DNA of 64,000 bases from Aureimonas sp. AU22 (GTDB lineage Bacteria > Pseudomonadota > Alphaproteobacteria > Rhizobiales > Rhizobiaceae). Positions 43,060-50,922 of the stretch are shown piece after piece. The position numbers were made by a program, and so were the translations under genes. The stretch lies in contig NZ_BBWJ01000049.1 of assembly GCF_001463745.1 (NCBI RefSeq), positions 1-64,000 on the forward strand, read 5' to 3'. How positions within the stretch are numbered: the first letter of the stretch is position 1; each line of letters begins with the position of its first letter. The notes beneath the pieces were generated by a model. The model was given only the letters and a program-made list of their open reading frames with translations, had not been told where the DNA came from and did not search any database.

Positions 43060-44830
43060 CGTTGCCCCGCTTCCCGTCGTCGAACCGCTTCAGCGCCAGA
43101 ACGGCCTGGATCAGGGCGAGATGGCTGAGAGCTTGCGGGTGGTTGCCCGCGAGCCGGCGGGATCTCGTGTCGTATTCCTCCGACAGGAGCCCGGTGCCGC
43201 CGGCGACGCCGATCACCGCCTCGATCGTCTCGACCGCATCCGCGCGCCGCCCGACACCCAGAAGGCACTCGGCCAGCCAGAACGAACAGGCGAGGAATGC
43301 GCCCTCCGGAACGAGAGCCTCCATGCGGTGACGACGCACGAAGCCGCCCTCGACGAGTTGCGCCTCGATCGCCCGTAGCGTTCCTGCCATGCGCGCGTCG
43401 CTCATCGGCAGGAAGCCGATCTTGGGAAGGAGAAGCAGCGAGGCGTCGACTTCCGCCCCGCCGTAGAAGGACGTGAACGTATCGAGACCCGCGTCGAAGC
43501 CTTCCGCACAGATCGTCGCGTGCATGTGGTCGCGCAGCGCATGAAGTTCCGCGTGGCGCTCCGTCGAAAGTTCTTCGGCGCCCCGACCGTTCAGGAAGCG
43601 ATCCAGGACGACCCAGGCCATGGCCTTGGAGTAGACGTAATGGCGCGGCTCGCCGCGGCTTTCCCACAGCCCCTGGTCGGGATGCGTCCAGACCCTGGCG
43701 ACGTGATCCACGACGGCATGCTCAAGGTGCCGCCCTTGGGTCGTCCGCTCCATGCCGGCTCGCTCGGCGATGTGGAGCGCGGACATGAGCTCGCCCCAGA
43801 CGTCGAGCTGGAGCTGGCCCGCGGCCGCATTGCCCACGCGCACCGGCTTGGCGAAGCGGTAGCCCGGCAGCCATGGAAGCTCCGCCTCGTCGAGACGACG
43901 GGACCCGTCGACCCGGTACATGATCTGCATCTTCTCCGGGGCTCCCGCGACCGCGCGCAGGATCCAGTCGCGCCAGTCGCGCGCCTCCTCGATGAACCCG
44001 CACTCGACGAAAGCGTCCAGCGTGAAGGCGGCGTCGCGCAGCCAGCAGTAGCGGTAGTCCCAGTTCATGGTGCCGCCGGGCTGCTCCGGCAGCGAGGTCG
44101 TCGGCGCTGCGACGAGGCCGCCGGTCGGGCGATGGATCAGGGTCTTCAGCGTCAGCAGCGAGCGCCGCACGGCTTGCGGATAGGCGAGGCCATCATTCCC
44201 GAGCCGGGCGATCCACCTGCGCCCCTCATCCTCAGCGTCGCGCAGCGCCGCCTCGGCGTCGATCCCGTCGCCGACGATCTCGTTGGACCGTCCATAGGCG
44301 AGAACGAAGGCCCGGCTCTCGCCTTCCGCCAGCAAGAGGCGGGACACGACGACGTCGTCCTCGATCTCGAGGGGGGCGTCGGCATGGAGAGCCAGCTTGT
44401 CGGGCCCGACATGCATGGCGAGGCCCGTGCCTTCCGGAACGATCCAGGGCGGCATGTTGCCGTAGTCGAACCGGAAGGCGGCGCGCGAGACGAACCCGAC
44501 GTTGCCCGCCACGGCTCGCACGATGCGGACGAGGAGGGGGCGGCCTTCGCGTTGCGGCATGAAGTCCGTGACGACGAGGGTACCGGCCTCGCACCGGAAC
44601 TCGGTGTCGAGGACCATCGTGTCGGGGCGGTAGCTCTGCCGGCGCTCCAGCACCTCCCCTTCCGGGGCAAGACGCCAGAACCCGTGCCGCTTGTCACCGA
44701 GAAGCGCGGCGCAACAGGCCGGCGAATCGAACCGCGGCAGGCAGAGCCAATCGACGGATCCATGCTTCGACACGAGGGCGACGGTCTCGCCGTCGCCGAT
44801 CAGGGCGTAGTCTTCGAGCGGAACGGTCAA
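43046..44830 (-). CDS. Glycoside hydrolase family 15 protein (trehalase/glucoamylase-like)
   Basis: 594 residues. The N-terminal beta-sandwich opens with YALIGDGETVALVSKHGSVD and WLCLPRFDSPACCAALLG. The (alpha/alpha)6 barrel has the GH15 hallmark MNWDYRYCWLRDAAFTL and later SKAMAWVVLDR and LLSEEYDTRS (catalytic acid region). This bacterial type includes trehalases. No signal peptide, so it acts in the cytoplasm. It is 12 bases from the SDR gene and overlaps cyoA, an unexpected partner for a terminal oxidase. Confidence 0.88.
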   Translation of the reverse strand: MTVPLEDYALIGDGETVALVSKHGSVDWLCLPRFDSPACCAALLGDKRHGFWRLAPEGEVLERRQSYRPDTMVLDTEFRCEAGTLVVTDFMPQREGRPLLVRIVRAVAGNVGFVSRAAFRFDYGNMPPWIVPEGTGLAMHVGPDKLALHADAPLEIEDDVVVSRLLLAEGESRAFVLAYGRSNEIVGDGIDAEAALRDAEDEGRRWIARLGNDGLAYPQAVRRSLLTLKTLIHRPTGGLVAAPTTSLPEQPGGTMNWDYRYCWLRDAAFTLDAFVECGFIEEARDWRDWILRAVAGAPEKMQIMYRVDGSRRLDEAELPWLPGYRFAKPVRVGNAAAGQLQLDVWGELMSALHIAERAGMERTTQGRHLEHAVVDHVARVWTHPDQGLWESRGEPRHYVYSKAMAWVVLDRFLNGRGAEELSTERHAELHALRDHMHATICAEGFDAGLDTFTSFYGGAEVDASLLLLPKIGFLPMSDARMAGTLRAIEAQLVEGGFVRRHRMEALVPEGAFLACSFWLAECLLGVGRRADAVETIEAVIGVAGGTGLLSEEYDTRSRRLAGNHPQALSHLALIQAVLALKRFDDGKRGNDADL

Positions 44831-44842
44831 CGACTTCGGCCG

Positions 44843-45835
44843 TCAGACGTCGAAGCGACGGGCGAGGCGATGCAGCCCGAAGAGGGCGAGGAGTCCGGCA
44901 AGGCCCCAGAACGCCGTGCGATGGCGGTCCGTGAACATCTGGATGCTGCGCGGCTTGGAGCGGCTGTCGAAGCGGCCGTGCGAGCCGTAGTCGCCCTTCA
45001 CGGGCTCGAAGAGATTGCTCGGCGCATGGTCCGACTTCGGCTCCTGCGTGAGCTGGCCGGAGTAGCCGCTCCGCGCGAGATAGCGGTCCAGCAGCCCCGG
45101 CGCGATCCGGTTGGCGAGAATGGCCTGCACGGTGGGATAGCCTACCCAGACATTGCGCCGGTCGTGCTCGGCGGCGAAGCGGATGGCCCGCGCGGGAACC
45201 TCGGGCTCGAAGATCGGGGGAACGGGTTGGGGCCGACGCCCCATCTTGTTCAGGGCCCAGTCGAACTGCGGCGTGTTGACCGCCGGCAGGTCCACCATCG
45301 TGATCCGCACGTTCAGCTTGTCGTGGATGATCTCGGACCGCAGCGAGTCCGTGAACCCGCGGATGGCCGCCTTGGCACCGCAGTAGACCGACTGCAGTGG
45401 TACGGACCGGTAGGCCAGCGCCGAACCGACGTTCACGATGACGCCGCGGTCGCGGGTCCGCATGCGCTTGAGCGCGGACATCATGCCGTGGACCTGCCCA
45501 AGATAGGTGACGCACGTTCCGCGCTCAACCTCTTCGGGCGTCAGCTTGGCGACCGGCGAGAACACGGTCGCCATGGCGACGTTGACCCAGACGTCGATGG
45601 GTCCGAGTTCGCGTTCGGCCCGCTCGGCGGCGGCCTCCACGGCTGCCGCGTCCGCGACGTCGGTCGGGATCGGCAGGGCTCGAACGCCTTGATGCCGAGC
45701 ATAACTTGCGGCGTACTCCAGCCGTTCGGGATCACGGGACAGGAGAACGACATCGTAGCCAGCCCGGGCGAACTCATCGGCCGTCGCTCGCCCCACCCCG
45801 GCGCCGGCGCCCGTTATGACTACGATCTTGTTCAA
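44843..45835 (-). CDS. Short-chain dehydrogenase/reductase with C-terminal membrane anchor
   Basis: 330 residues. Cofactor motif VVITGAGAGVGRATADEFAR, NAG-equivalent VNVAMATVF, Ser in NVGSALAYRS and the active-site pair in YCGAKAA. After the core an extra about 80 residues end in FWGLAGLLALFGLHRLARRF, a probable membrane helix. First gene of the SDR-GH15-cyoABCD operon. Substrate unknown. Confidence 0.87.
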   Translation of the reverse strand: MNKIVVITGAGAGVGRATADEFARAGYDVVLLSRDPERLEYAASYARHQGVRALPIPTDVADAAAVEAAAERAERELGPIDVWVNVAMATVFSPVAKLTPEEVERGTCVTYLGQVHGMMSALKRMRTRDRGVIVNVGSALAYRSVPLQSVYCGAKAAIRGFTDSLRSEIIHDKLNVRITMVDLPAVNTPQFDWALNKMGRRPQPVPPIFEPEVPARAIRFAAEHDRRNVWVGYPTVQAILANRIAPGLLDRYLARSGYSGQLTQEPKSDHAPSNLFEPVKGDYGSHGRFDSRSKPRSIQMFTDRHRTAFWGLAGLLALFGLHRLARRFDV

Positions 45836-46325
45836 TGGTCCCGTCCCACCTAATCAGTTGTGGACCGCTAAGTTGATGCCCGATCAGGAGCGGCAATGGT
45901 CGCCCTGCTAATTTAATGTTGCGACTTGACTCGCCTTCCGCGTTTCGGAAGTTGCATCGGTCGGTGAGCATTAGACCTGTCGCCTTTCGCAAACCCATGT
46001 GACTGGGACGGGACACGATTCCACTGCCGACTGATGCAGCCATTGGTTAGCCAAGCGCAACCCTGGCCGGCGAGGTGGAAGTTGGCGGTCAAAAGGCAAA
46101 GGATCGGTCCGCCGCCCTTTCCAGCACAAGGGGACGTGTGCGACTCCTGCCGCTATGTCCGCTTTGATGCAGCGGCTATCCTTAAGCGGACAGGCAGCAA
46201 ACCACTCACCCCACCATTTGAACCGGAAGAGAGTCCGACTATCGACATAATCTGCGGTGGCGGATGGATCTTCAGATGCAACCCATGCAGATTTCGTAGA
46301 CGTCCAATCGCGTCAGGAACGTACG
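45836..46325. other. Intergenic region with AAGCGGACA hairpin
   Basis: About 490 bases with no convincing gene. TGTCCGCTT (46156-46164) and AAGCGGACA (46184-46192) form a perfect 9-bp hairpin around the dispersed AAGCGGAC core. Confidence 0.5.
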
Positions 46326-46541
46326 GTGACCCGACCGCCCCTCCTTACAGCCATCCAGCGCCAAGCCGTTCGTAAGCTTATAGAGGACACTGACAATGTG
46401 TTCCCATCTGTCAGCAGCTTGGATCTGGCAGACGACCTTTTGGTTGCTTTCTTCGATCTCGTCCGAATGGGACTGGCTATCGAACGTTCCGAAGGGGATG
46501 GATCGTTGTTTTTCCGCGCACGCCGATCAGCGGTCAACTAG
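46326..46541 (+). CDS. Uncharacterised 71-residue protein
   Basis: GTG 46326 is preferred since AGGA lies seven bases before it; GTG 46257 would extend it to 94 residues. LLTAIQRQAVRKLIEDTDNV and LADDLLVAFFDLVRMGLAIE suggest a small helical, possibly winged-helix-like protein. No family recognised. Confidence 0.45.
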   Translation: MTRPPLLTAIQRQAVRKLIEDTDNVFPSVSSLDLADDLLVAFFDLVRMGLAIERSEGDGSLFFRARRSAVN

Positions 46542-46670
46542 CGACGCCCATTGCATATGAGGTGCGGGCCAAGGTGGTCGCGGTAGCGACGACCGGTAGC
46601 AGCACCTATCAGCATTGAACCTAAGCCAGCGTCGGGCGTATCCCCCCTGCGGAAGCCGGGGCTTTACCAA

Positions 46671-46892
46671 ATGACCACTGACCGTTTCACCATCCGCCAA
46701 CATGTCGACGGCGGATGGGATATCGCAGACAGAGACTTCCCTTCCCTTCCCGACAGCGGCTTCGGACCGATGAGCAAGATGGATATCCCGGAGGCTGAAC
46801 GAGTCGTTCAGCTAATGAACGAACTTGACCAAAGGCTGCGCACCAGGACGGCTTTGAGCCGCGCAGAGGCTTTGAGGAAGACCAGCTTTTGA
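46671..46892 (+). CDS. Uncharacterised 73-residue protein
   Basis: MTTDRFTIRQHVDGGWDIAD and the C-terminal helix SKMDIPEAERVVQLMNELDQ, the latter like the end of the 26900 protein. A GC-rich hairpin and GGGG lie just upstream. No known domain. Confidence 0.5.
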   Translation: MTTDRFTIRQHVDGGWDIADRDFPSLPDSGFGPMSKMDIPEAERVVQLMNELDQRLRTRTALSRAEALRKTSF

Positions 46893-46964
46893 GCCTGGAC
46901 TGACTCCGACACGAAGGACAGGCCCCGCCCCCATCGCGTCGACAACTGGGGTGGTCGGCGTGAA

Positions 46965-47007
46965 GACCCGCTCCACCCTCGGCCCACATGTAGTGGTCGA
47001 GCGGGTC
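46965..47007 (+). repeat. Palindromic repeat family P (46.97 kb)
   Basis: GACCCGCTC / GAGCGGGTC arms with an inner CCAC/GTGG pair, preceded by GAA and followed by ACCCTTTGA. One of seven copies in the window. Confidence 0.65.
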
Positions 47008-47162
47008 ACCCTTTGATCTAGAGGTGAAGGGGTCTATCCGGCGAAGCACCCTTGAGGGCGATGCGCCGCCCAATAGCCAACCACTCACAAAGAGGCGACG
47101 TAACGGAACACTCAACTAGCCAGCCACTTCATCTCACATCGAGTTTATCAATCGAGGTCGTC

Positions 47163-47690
47163 ATGAAGAATATTCTTCTCGCTGGTTTCCTTTCCGCCGC
47201 CATTGCTCCTATGCCTTCCTTTGCGCAAGACACGAAAGCAGCTCCGGCCATGAACATGTCCGATATGTCGGCCGGGCAGTACGTCGAGATGGCTGCCTCG
47301 TCGGACATGTTCGAAATCGAGTCCAGCAAGCTCGCCATGACGATGGGACAGAGCGAACCCGTCAAGAAGTTTGCGAACCATATGGTTTCCGATCACGGCA
47401 AGACCTCTGCGGACCTCATGGCCGCCGCTAAGGCCGAGAGCCTTGAAGTTCCGAAGACGATGATGCCGAAGCACGCCGACATGGTGGCTCAGTTGAAGTC
47501 AGCCGACGCCGCCAGCTTCGACGCTCTCTACATCCAGATGCAGACCATGGCGCATCAGGAGGCCGTTGCGCTCCACACGGCTTACTCCGAGACGGGCAAG
47601 AATATGGCCCTTAAGGAGGTGGCGACGAAGGCTGTGCCGATTGTGACGGAGCACTTGAAGGACGTGAAGGCGATGTCCGGCAAGGCATAA
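47163..47690 (+). CDS. DUF4142-family exported protein
   Basis: 175 residues. Signal peptide MKNILLAGFLSAAIAPMPSF ends before AQDTKAAP. The DUF4142 core follows: YVEMAASSDMFEIESSKLAM, VKKFANHMVSDHGKTSADLM and MAHQEAVALHTAYSETGKNM, a ferritin-like four-helix pattern with Met- and His-rich positions. GAGG precedes ATG 47163 and a strong terminator follows. Likely a periplasmic stress protein. Confidence 0.88.
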   Translation: MKNILLAGFLSAAIAPMPSFAQDTKAAPAMNMSDMSAGQYVEMAASSDMFEIESSKLAMTMGQSEPVKKFANHMVSDHGKTSADLMAAAKAESLEVPKTMMPKHADMVAQLKSADAASFDALYIQMQTMAHQEAVALHTAYSETGKNMALKEVATKAVPIVTEHLKDVKAMSGKA

Positions 47691-47706
47691 GCTGCAAGAC
47701 CGTTTT

Positions 47707-47744
47707 AAGGGGACCGCCAACAATGGCGGTTCCCTTTCGTTTTC
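47707..47744 (+). terminator. Intrinsic terminator after DUF4142 gene
   Basis: AAGGGGACCGCCA (47707-47719), loop ACAA, TGGCGGTTCCCTT (47724-47736), then TCGTTTT. A 13-bp stem with one wobble pair. Confidence 0.85.
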
Positions 47745-47792
47745 GCCTGCCCAAAGCCCTTATCTGCCCCCGTAGGCTTCACTCGAATACGC

Positions 47793-47907
47793 AGATGAAT
47801 CTGGCGGTCCTGCAGCCGGCATTGGATCTGGTCGCGCACCATTAAAATATGATATGGAGTGATGAGCGACACTTCTGGCAAAAGCGACGATCACAAGGAT
47901 CGCTTGT
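47793..47907 (+). repeat. Duplicated leader of DUF6894 gene, copy 1
   Basis: This stretch recurs at 63563-63677 at a constant offset of 15770. Bases 47861-47890 are identical to 63631-63660. It contains a 33-codon frame from ATG 47862 (MSDTSGKSDDHKD...) overlapping the DUF6894 start in another frame. Confidence 0.75.
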
Positions 47908-48213
47908 ATGCCGCGCTACTTCTTCCACATTCACACAGGGTCGGACACCGCAGTCGACCCTGACGGAACCGTACTGGCGTCCGTTAAAGACGCCGTCTCG
48001 GAAGCGGTTGAGGACCATCTCTCGTTTGCGATCGAAGCGTTACGCCGCCGACAACCACTGCCCTACTTGTATGAGATAGGGGTTTGCGATGCGGAAGGTC
48101 GATTTCTTGCAAGGGTCACATTCGCTGATGCGATCGAAACGTTGTCCTCGATGAACGGCGTTGGAAACGCGCCCGCTGCGTCGAATTACGGGCGATGCAA
48201 TCGCGCACGGTAG
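47908..48213 (+). CDS. DUF6894-family protein (1)
   Basis: 101 residues. MPRYFFHIHTGSDTAVDPDG, then VSEAVEDHLSFAIEALRRRQ and YEIGVCDAEGRFLARVTFAD, the DUF6894 signature. AAGGAT lies eight bases before the ATG. A near-copy with its leader is at 63678 and a diverged relative at 49022. Function of the family is unknown; common in Hyphomicrobiales. Confidence 0.82.
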   Translation: MPRYFFHIHTGSDTAVDPDGTVLASVKDAVSEAVEDHLSFAIEALRRRQPLPYLYEIGVCDAEGRFLARVTFADAIETLSSMNGVGNAPAASNYGRCNRAR

Positions 48214-48291
48214 ATAGTTAGACAGTTTGAATTTCGCTAGCCAAACATTTCGGACGCCCCAGTTGCTTTCCCACAGTTGGGAGTGAAAGCA

Positions 48292-48795
48292 ATGGAAACT
48301 GCCTACGAACACAAGGCGGCTTCGATGTCGCCCGCATCCAGAACTCAAACCCTTCAAGCCGACGATAGTTCGCTCCTGACAACGGCACTGTCATCGGCCC
48401 AGTCACTGCGAGCCCTCATTGGCCTAAAGCTCGCCCCACTCGGTCTTGCTGCCGGGCAGGACCGCCTATTGCTAGCGCTTGAGGTGCACGATCGGATGAG
48501 CGTTTCGGCACTTGCAGACACATTGAACGTTCGCCCTTCCACGGTATCAAAAACGATGGACCGGCTGGTCAAACGAGGGTTCACCGTCCGATCGCATGAC
48601 AATTTCGATGCGCGCCGCACTAACGTCGAGCTGACGGACGACGGTAGGGCGATGTGCCGAAAGCTCCGGTTACTTTGCGAAACGGTCGACAACGAACTTC
48701 AGTCCGACCTCAGCGCGGAGGATACCCGACGTATGATGGAAGGGCTCACCCTGTTTAACGAAGCGGTTGGGAAACGTCTTCACCGTATGCGATAA
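48292..48795 (+). CDS. MarR-family transcriptional regulator
   Basis: 167 residues. Winged helix: LLLALEVHDRMSVSALADTL, VRPSTVSKTMDRLVKRGFTV and wing DNFDARRTNVELTDDGRAM. GGGAG precedes ATG 48292. No obvious enzyme partner next to it; it may control the DUF6894 genes or itself. Confidence 0.88.
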   Translation: METAYEHKAASMSPASRTQTLQADDSSLLTTALSSAQSLRALIGLKLAPLGLAAGQDRLLLALEVHDRMSVSALADTLNVRPSTVSKTMDRLVKRGFTVRSHDNFDARRTNVELTDDGRAMCRKLRLLCETVDNELQSDLSAEDTRRMMEGLTLFNEAVGKRLHRMR

Positions 48796-48854
48796 TGTAG
48801 CGTCTTAAGCGACGGCACCCGATCGGGGTCGCCTGCATACGGTTCCACCGCGAA

Positions 48855-48887
48855 GACCCTTCTGGTTACGTCAGCTCCGGACGGGTC
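48855..48887 (+). repeat. Palindromic repeat family P (48.86 kb)
   Basis: GACCCTTCTGG / CCGGACGGGTC, an imperfect member preceded by GCGAA and followed by GCCCTCAGATGA as at 49746. Confidence 0.55.
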
Positions 48888-49021
48888 GCCCTCAGATGAA
48901 TACGCAGGTGACTCTGGCGAGGCGCCTAACTATGGCCGGCTGTACACTTGGGCTTCAGCAAGGCGGCACATTACCACAGGCCTCGCGTTGGTTTGGATCC
49001 AGCGCGTCTGAGGTGCACTTC

Positions 49022-49270
49022 ATGCCACGCTTTTTCTTCCACCTTGCCATCGACAACCGGGCGACACCTGACACCGAAGGCATCGAGCTCCTCGACCTTG
49101 CGCACGCCAAGGTCGAAGCCGAGGCCAACTGTAGAGGCTTTGCCGTTGAAGAGCTGCGGTTCGGACGGGCCTTCCCTCTCACGTCCAAGGTCGAGGTCTG
49201 CGATGAGCGAGGCAAAGTCGTCCACGTTGCGTGGACGAAGGACCTCATTCCCGAGGCCGCTTCCACTTGA
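49022..49270 (+). CDS. DUF6894-family protein (2)
   Basis: 82 residues, MPRFFFHLAIDNRATPDTEG, then AKVEAEANCRGFAVEELRFG and VEVCDERGKVVHVAW. Same fold as the 47908 protein but clearly diverged. GAGG lies nine bases upstream of the ATG. Confidence 0.75.
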   Translation: MPRFFFHLAIDNRATPDTEGIELLDLAHAKVEAEANCRGFAVEELRFGRAFPLTSKVEVCDERGKVVHVAWTKDLIPEAAST

Positions 49271-49467
49271 TCATTGAGAGGCGCGCGCCTCCCTATGAAA
49301 CCCGAGGTGACTCCGGGGTCCGAGCGTCCCAAACACCTCGCGGATACGTGACCTGAATGGTCTAGGCGACGCTGCCATGCATTGCCATGTTGCGGGCGGG
49401 TGCGGATCCATCGTGGGTCGGCAGGTCAATTCGCGCTGGTCGGGCCGCCAGCGACGGAGACCTGTGC

Positions 49468-49629
49468 ATGTCGATCGCTGACCTTCTCGTCATCGGCGTA
49501 GTCCTGACGTTCCTCGGCTTCATCATCTGGGCCAATGTGCACCATCGCAAGCAGGTGCTGCGGGAGCGCAAGGCGGCCGCAACGCGCAGTCTGCATGGCG
49601 GTGCCCAAGACGGCCAACGACAAATTTAG
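49468..49629 (+). CDS. Small single-helix membrane protein
   Basis: 53 residues: SIADLLVIGVVLTFLGFIIW is one membrane helix, followed by a basic tail (HHRKQVLRERKAAATRSLHG). GGAGACC lies seven bases before ATG 49468. Function unknown. Confidence 0.55.
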   Translation: MSIADLLVIGVVLTFLGFIIWANVHHRKQVLRERKAAATRSLHGGAQDGQRQI

Positions 49630-49659
49630 CAAACCGTCAGCCTTCAAACGCATGCGGCC

Positions 49660-49795
49660 TACTCAGGGCGCGGTTGACACTGCCCGACGCGACCGGCGAG
49701 GGTTTCGTTATCGCGTCGCAGATCGTCTCCAACATCCTGGCGCGAAGACCCGTCCGGTAAGTGATACTCCCGGACGGGTCGCTCTCAGATGATCT
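49660..49795 (+). repeat. Gene-fragment plus palindrome repeat (copy at 49.7 kb)
   Basis: Encodes LTLPDATGEGFVIASQIVSN and ILARRPVR then a stop, followed by GACCCGTCCGG (49746-49756) / CCGGACGGGTC (49769-49779), an 11-bp perfect stem. Related to 10625-10760. Confidence 0.65.
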
Positions 49796-49830
49796 GGTGG
49801 GGACTCTGCTCACGACATCGGGCGAGCAAT

Positions 49831-49986
49831 CTACGCTGTGTCTTTACGGCACATGGCCTCAGTTGCAGCCTGATCGTATCCGTCCATCCAGCGAGACCAG
49901 TTTTCCGTATTGATGTCGTGAGGGTTCTCATGCCGGGCTTTTCCCTCGGCATGCGCTTTGCGCCCCTGTTCGTGCTGCTCGGTCAT
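49831..49986 (-). CDS. RMF/CrpP-like small protein
   Basis: 51 residues: MTEQHEQGRKAHAEGKARHE, NPHDINTENWSRWMDGYDQA. The pattern A..xG..A..G....NP........W..G...A is that of the ribosome modulation factor / CrpP family. GGAG lies seven bases before the ATG. A role in ribosome hibernation or stress is inferred only from this pattern. Confidence 0.6.
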   Translation of the reverse strand: MTEQHEQGRKAHAEGKARHENPHDINTENWSRWMDGYDQAATEAMCRKDTA

Positions 49987-50165
49987 TCGACGTCTCCAAT
50001 TCGTCCCCTGCGACACGTTGACAGCTAAATGCGTGTCTTTGAAGTCGCGACGACCGGCATCGTTCGTGCACCGGGATTAAGTGTCAGGGTAGGAGCATGA
50101 CCGGCATGGATCCAAACGACGCTTAGTTCGTTGCATCGCACAGCAGTCCTGGCTGCCTATGTGGA

Positions 50166-50201
50166 GACCTGCTCGGCTTGCGGACTAACCCCGAGCGGGT
50201 C
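50166..50201 (+). repeat. Palindromic repeat family P (50.17 kb)
   Basis: GACCTGCTCGG / CCGAGCGGGTC, 11 bp with one wobble, followed by ACTCCCCAGATGA. Confidence 0.6.
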
Positions 50202-50268
50202 ACTCCCCAGATGAGGTGTAGGCCGACGGGGGCTCGGCGCCGCCTCAATCGACGTGCATGGGCGACGA

Positions 50269-50634
50269 ATGAACAATCGCCTCTTTCAGATCACCGCTTG
50301 GCTTGCGCTCGCCGTTATCGTCTTCGTAACTGTTTGCCTAATCGAGCTCCGTCCGCACGACGTTCTACCAGTGGATTACGATCGGGCTCTTGCTTTTGGC
50401 GGATTGGCCGCGCTCTTCGTTTTAGCCTACCCTCGAAGCTGGGTATGGGTTGGGCTGTGCGTCATCGTCGGAGCCGGTGGTATTGAACTCCTGCAGGAGC
50501 TTTCTCCAAGCCGCCACGCGCGGATGAGCGACGCCCTGATCAAGGCTGGCGGGGCCGCGCTGGGTGTCGTCCTCGCTTGGGGTTTGAACGTTTTTCGCGA
50601 ACGCCGCCAGCGGAGTGCCACCAGCGGGGTTTGA
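50269..50634 (+). CDS. VanZ-like small membrane protein
   Basis: 121 residues with helices LFQITAWLALAVIVFVTVCL, ALAFGGLAALFVLAYPRS and WVGLCVIVGAGGIELLQEL, then a last segment (AGGAALGVVLAWGLNVF). The IELLQELSPSRHARMSD region with Asp is typical of VanZ-like proteins. Function unknown. Confidence 0.7.
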   Translation: MNNRLFQITAWLALAVIVFVTVCLIELRPHDVLPVDYDRALAFGGLAALFVLAYPRSWVWVGLCVIVGAGGIELLQELSPSRHARMSDALIKAGGAALGVVLAWGLNVFRERRQRSATSGV

Positions 50635-50710
50635 TGACGGGTTAACTCCGAGATCGGATGGGAGCGACCTCGCCCAATCGCGGGCGCCTGCCCAAAGGTT
50701 CGACCGCGAA

Positions 50711-50744
50711 GACCCGTCCGGTAAGTGATACTCCCGGACGGGTC
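50711..50744 (+). repeat. Palindromic repeat family P (50.71 kb)
   Basis: GACCCGTCCGG / CCGGACGGGTC with the same 12-base loop as at 49746. Nothing else was recognised in the rest of 50635-50922 apart from the next copy. Confidence 0.7.
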
Positions 50745-50853
50745 GCCAGATGTGCGACAGTTGCCAGATGCCCTACTTTTGGCGGCGTTGACGTCGCGGC
50801 TTGTGCGAAGCGGAATTGTTTGATCGCATTAGGCCAGCTGGCCACGACGCGAA

Positions 50854-50895
50854 GACCCGCTCGATCATCTGACCCACACAGAAGTCGAGCGGGTC
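50854..50895 (+). repeat. Palindromic repeat family P (50.85 kb)
   Basis: GACCCGCTCGA / TCGAGCGGGTC, 11-bp perfect stem with both arms changed relative to the 50711 copy. Confidence 0.7.
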
Positions 50896-50922
50896 ACCCT
50901 TCGAACGTAGAGGCGCGACCGG

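Noticed and set aside
43520-45853. 777-codon plus-strand open frame
   Set aside because: Antisense to GH15 and SDR genes; no recognisable domain.
46610-46670. Possible tRNA or small RNA in GC-rich hairpin segment
   Set aside because: No cloverleaf, no T-loop consensus and no CCA end; only one simple hairpin.
46965-50895. CRISPR-like array
   Set aside because: The repeated units are palindromes spaced irregularly by hundreds of bases with genes between them; no regular spacers and no cas genes.
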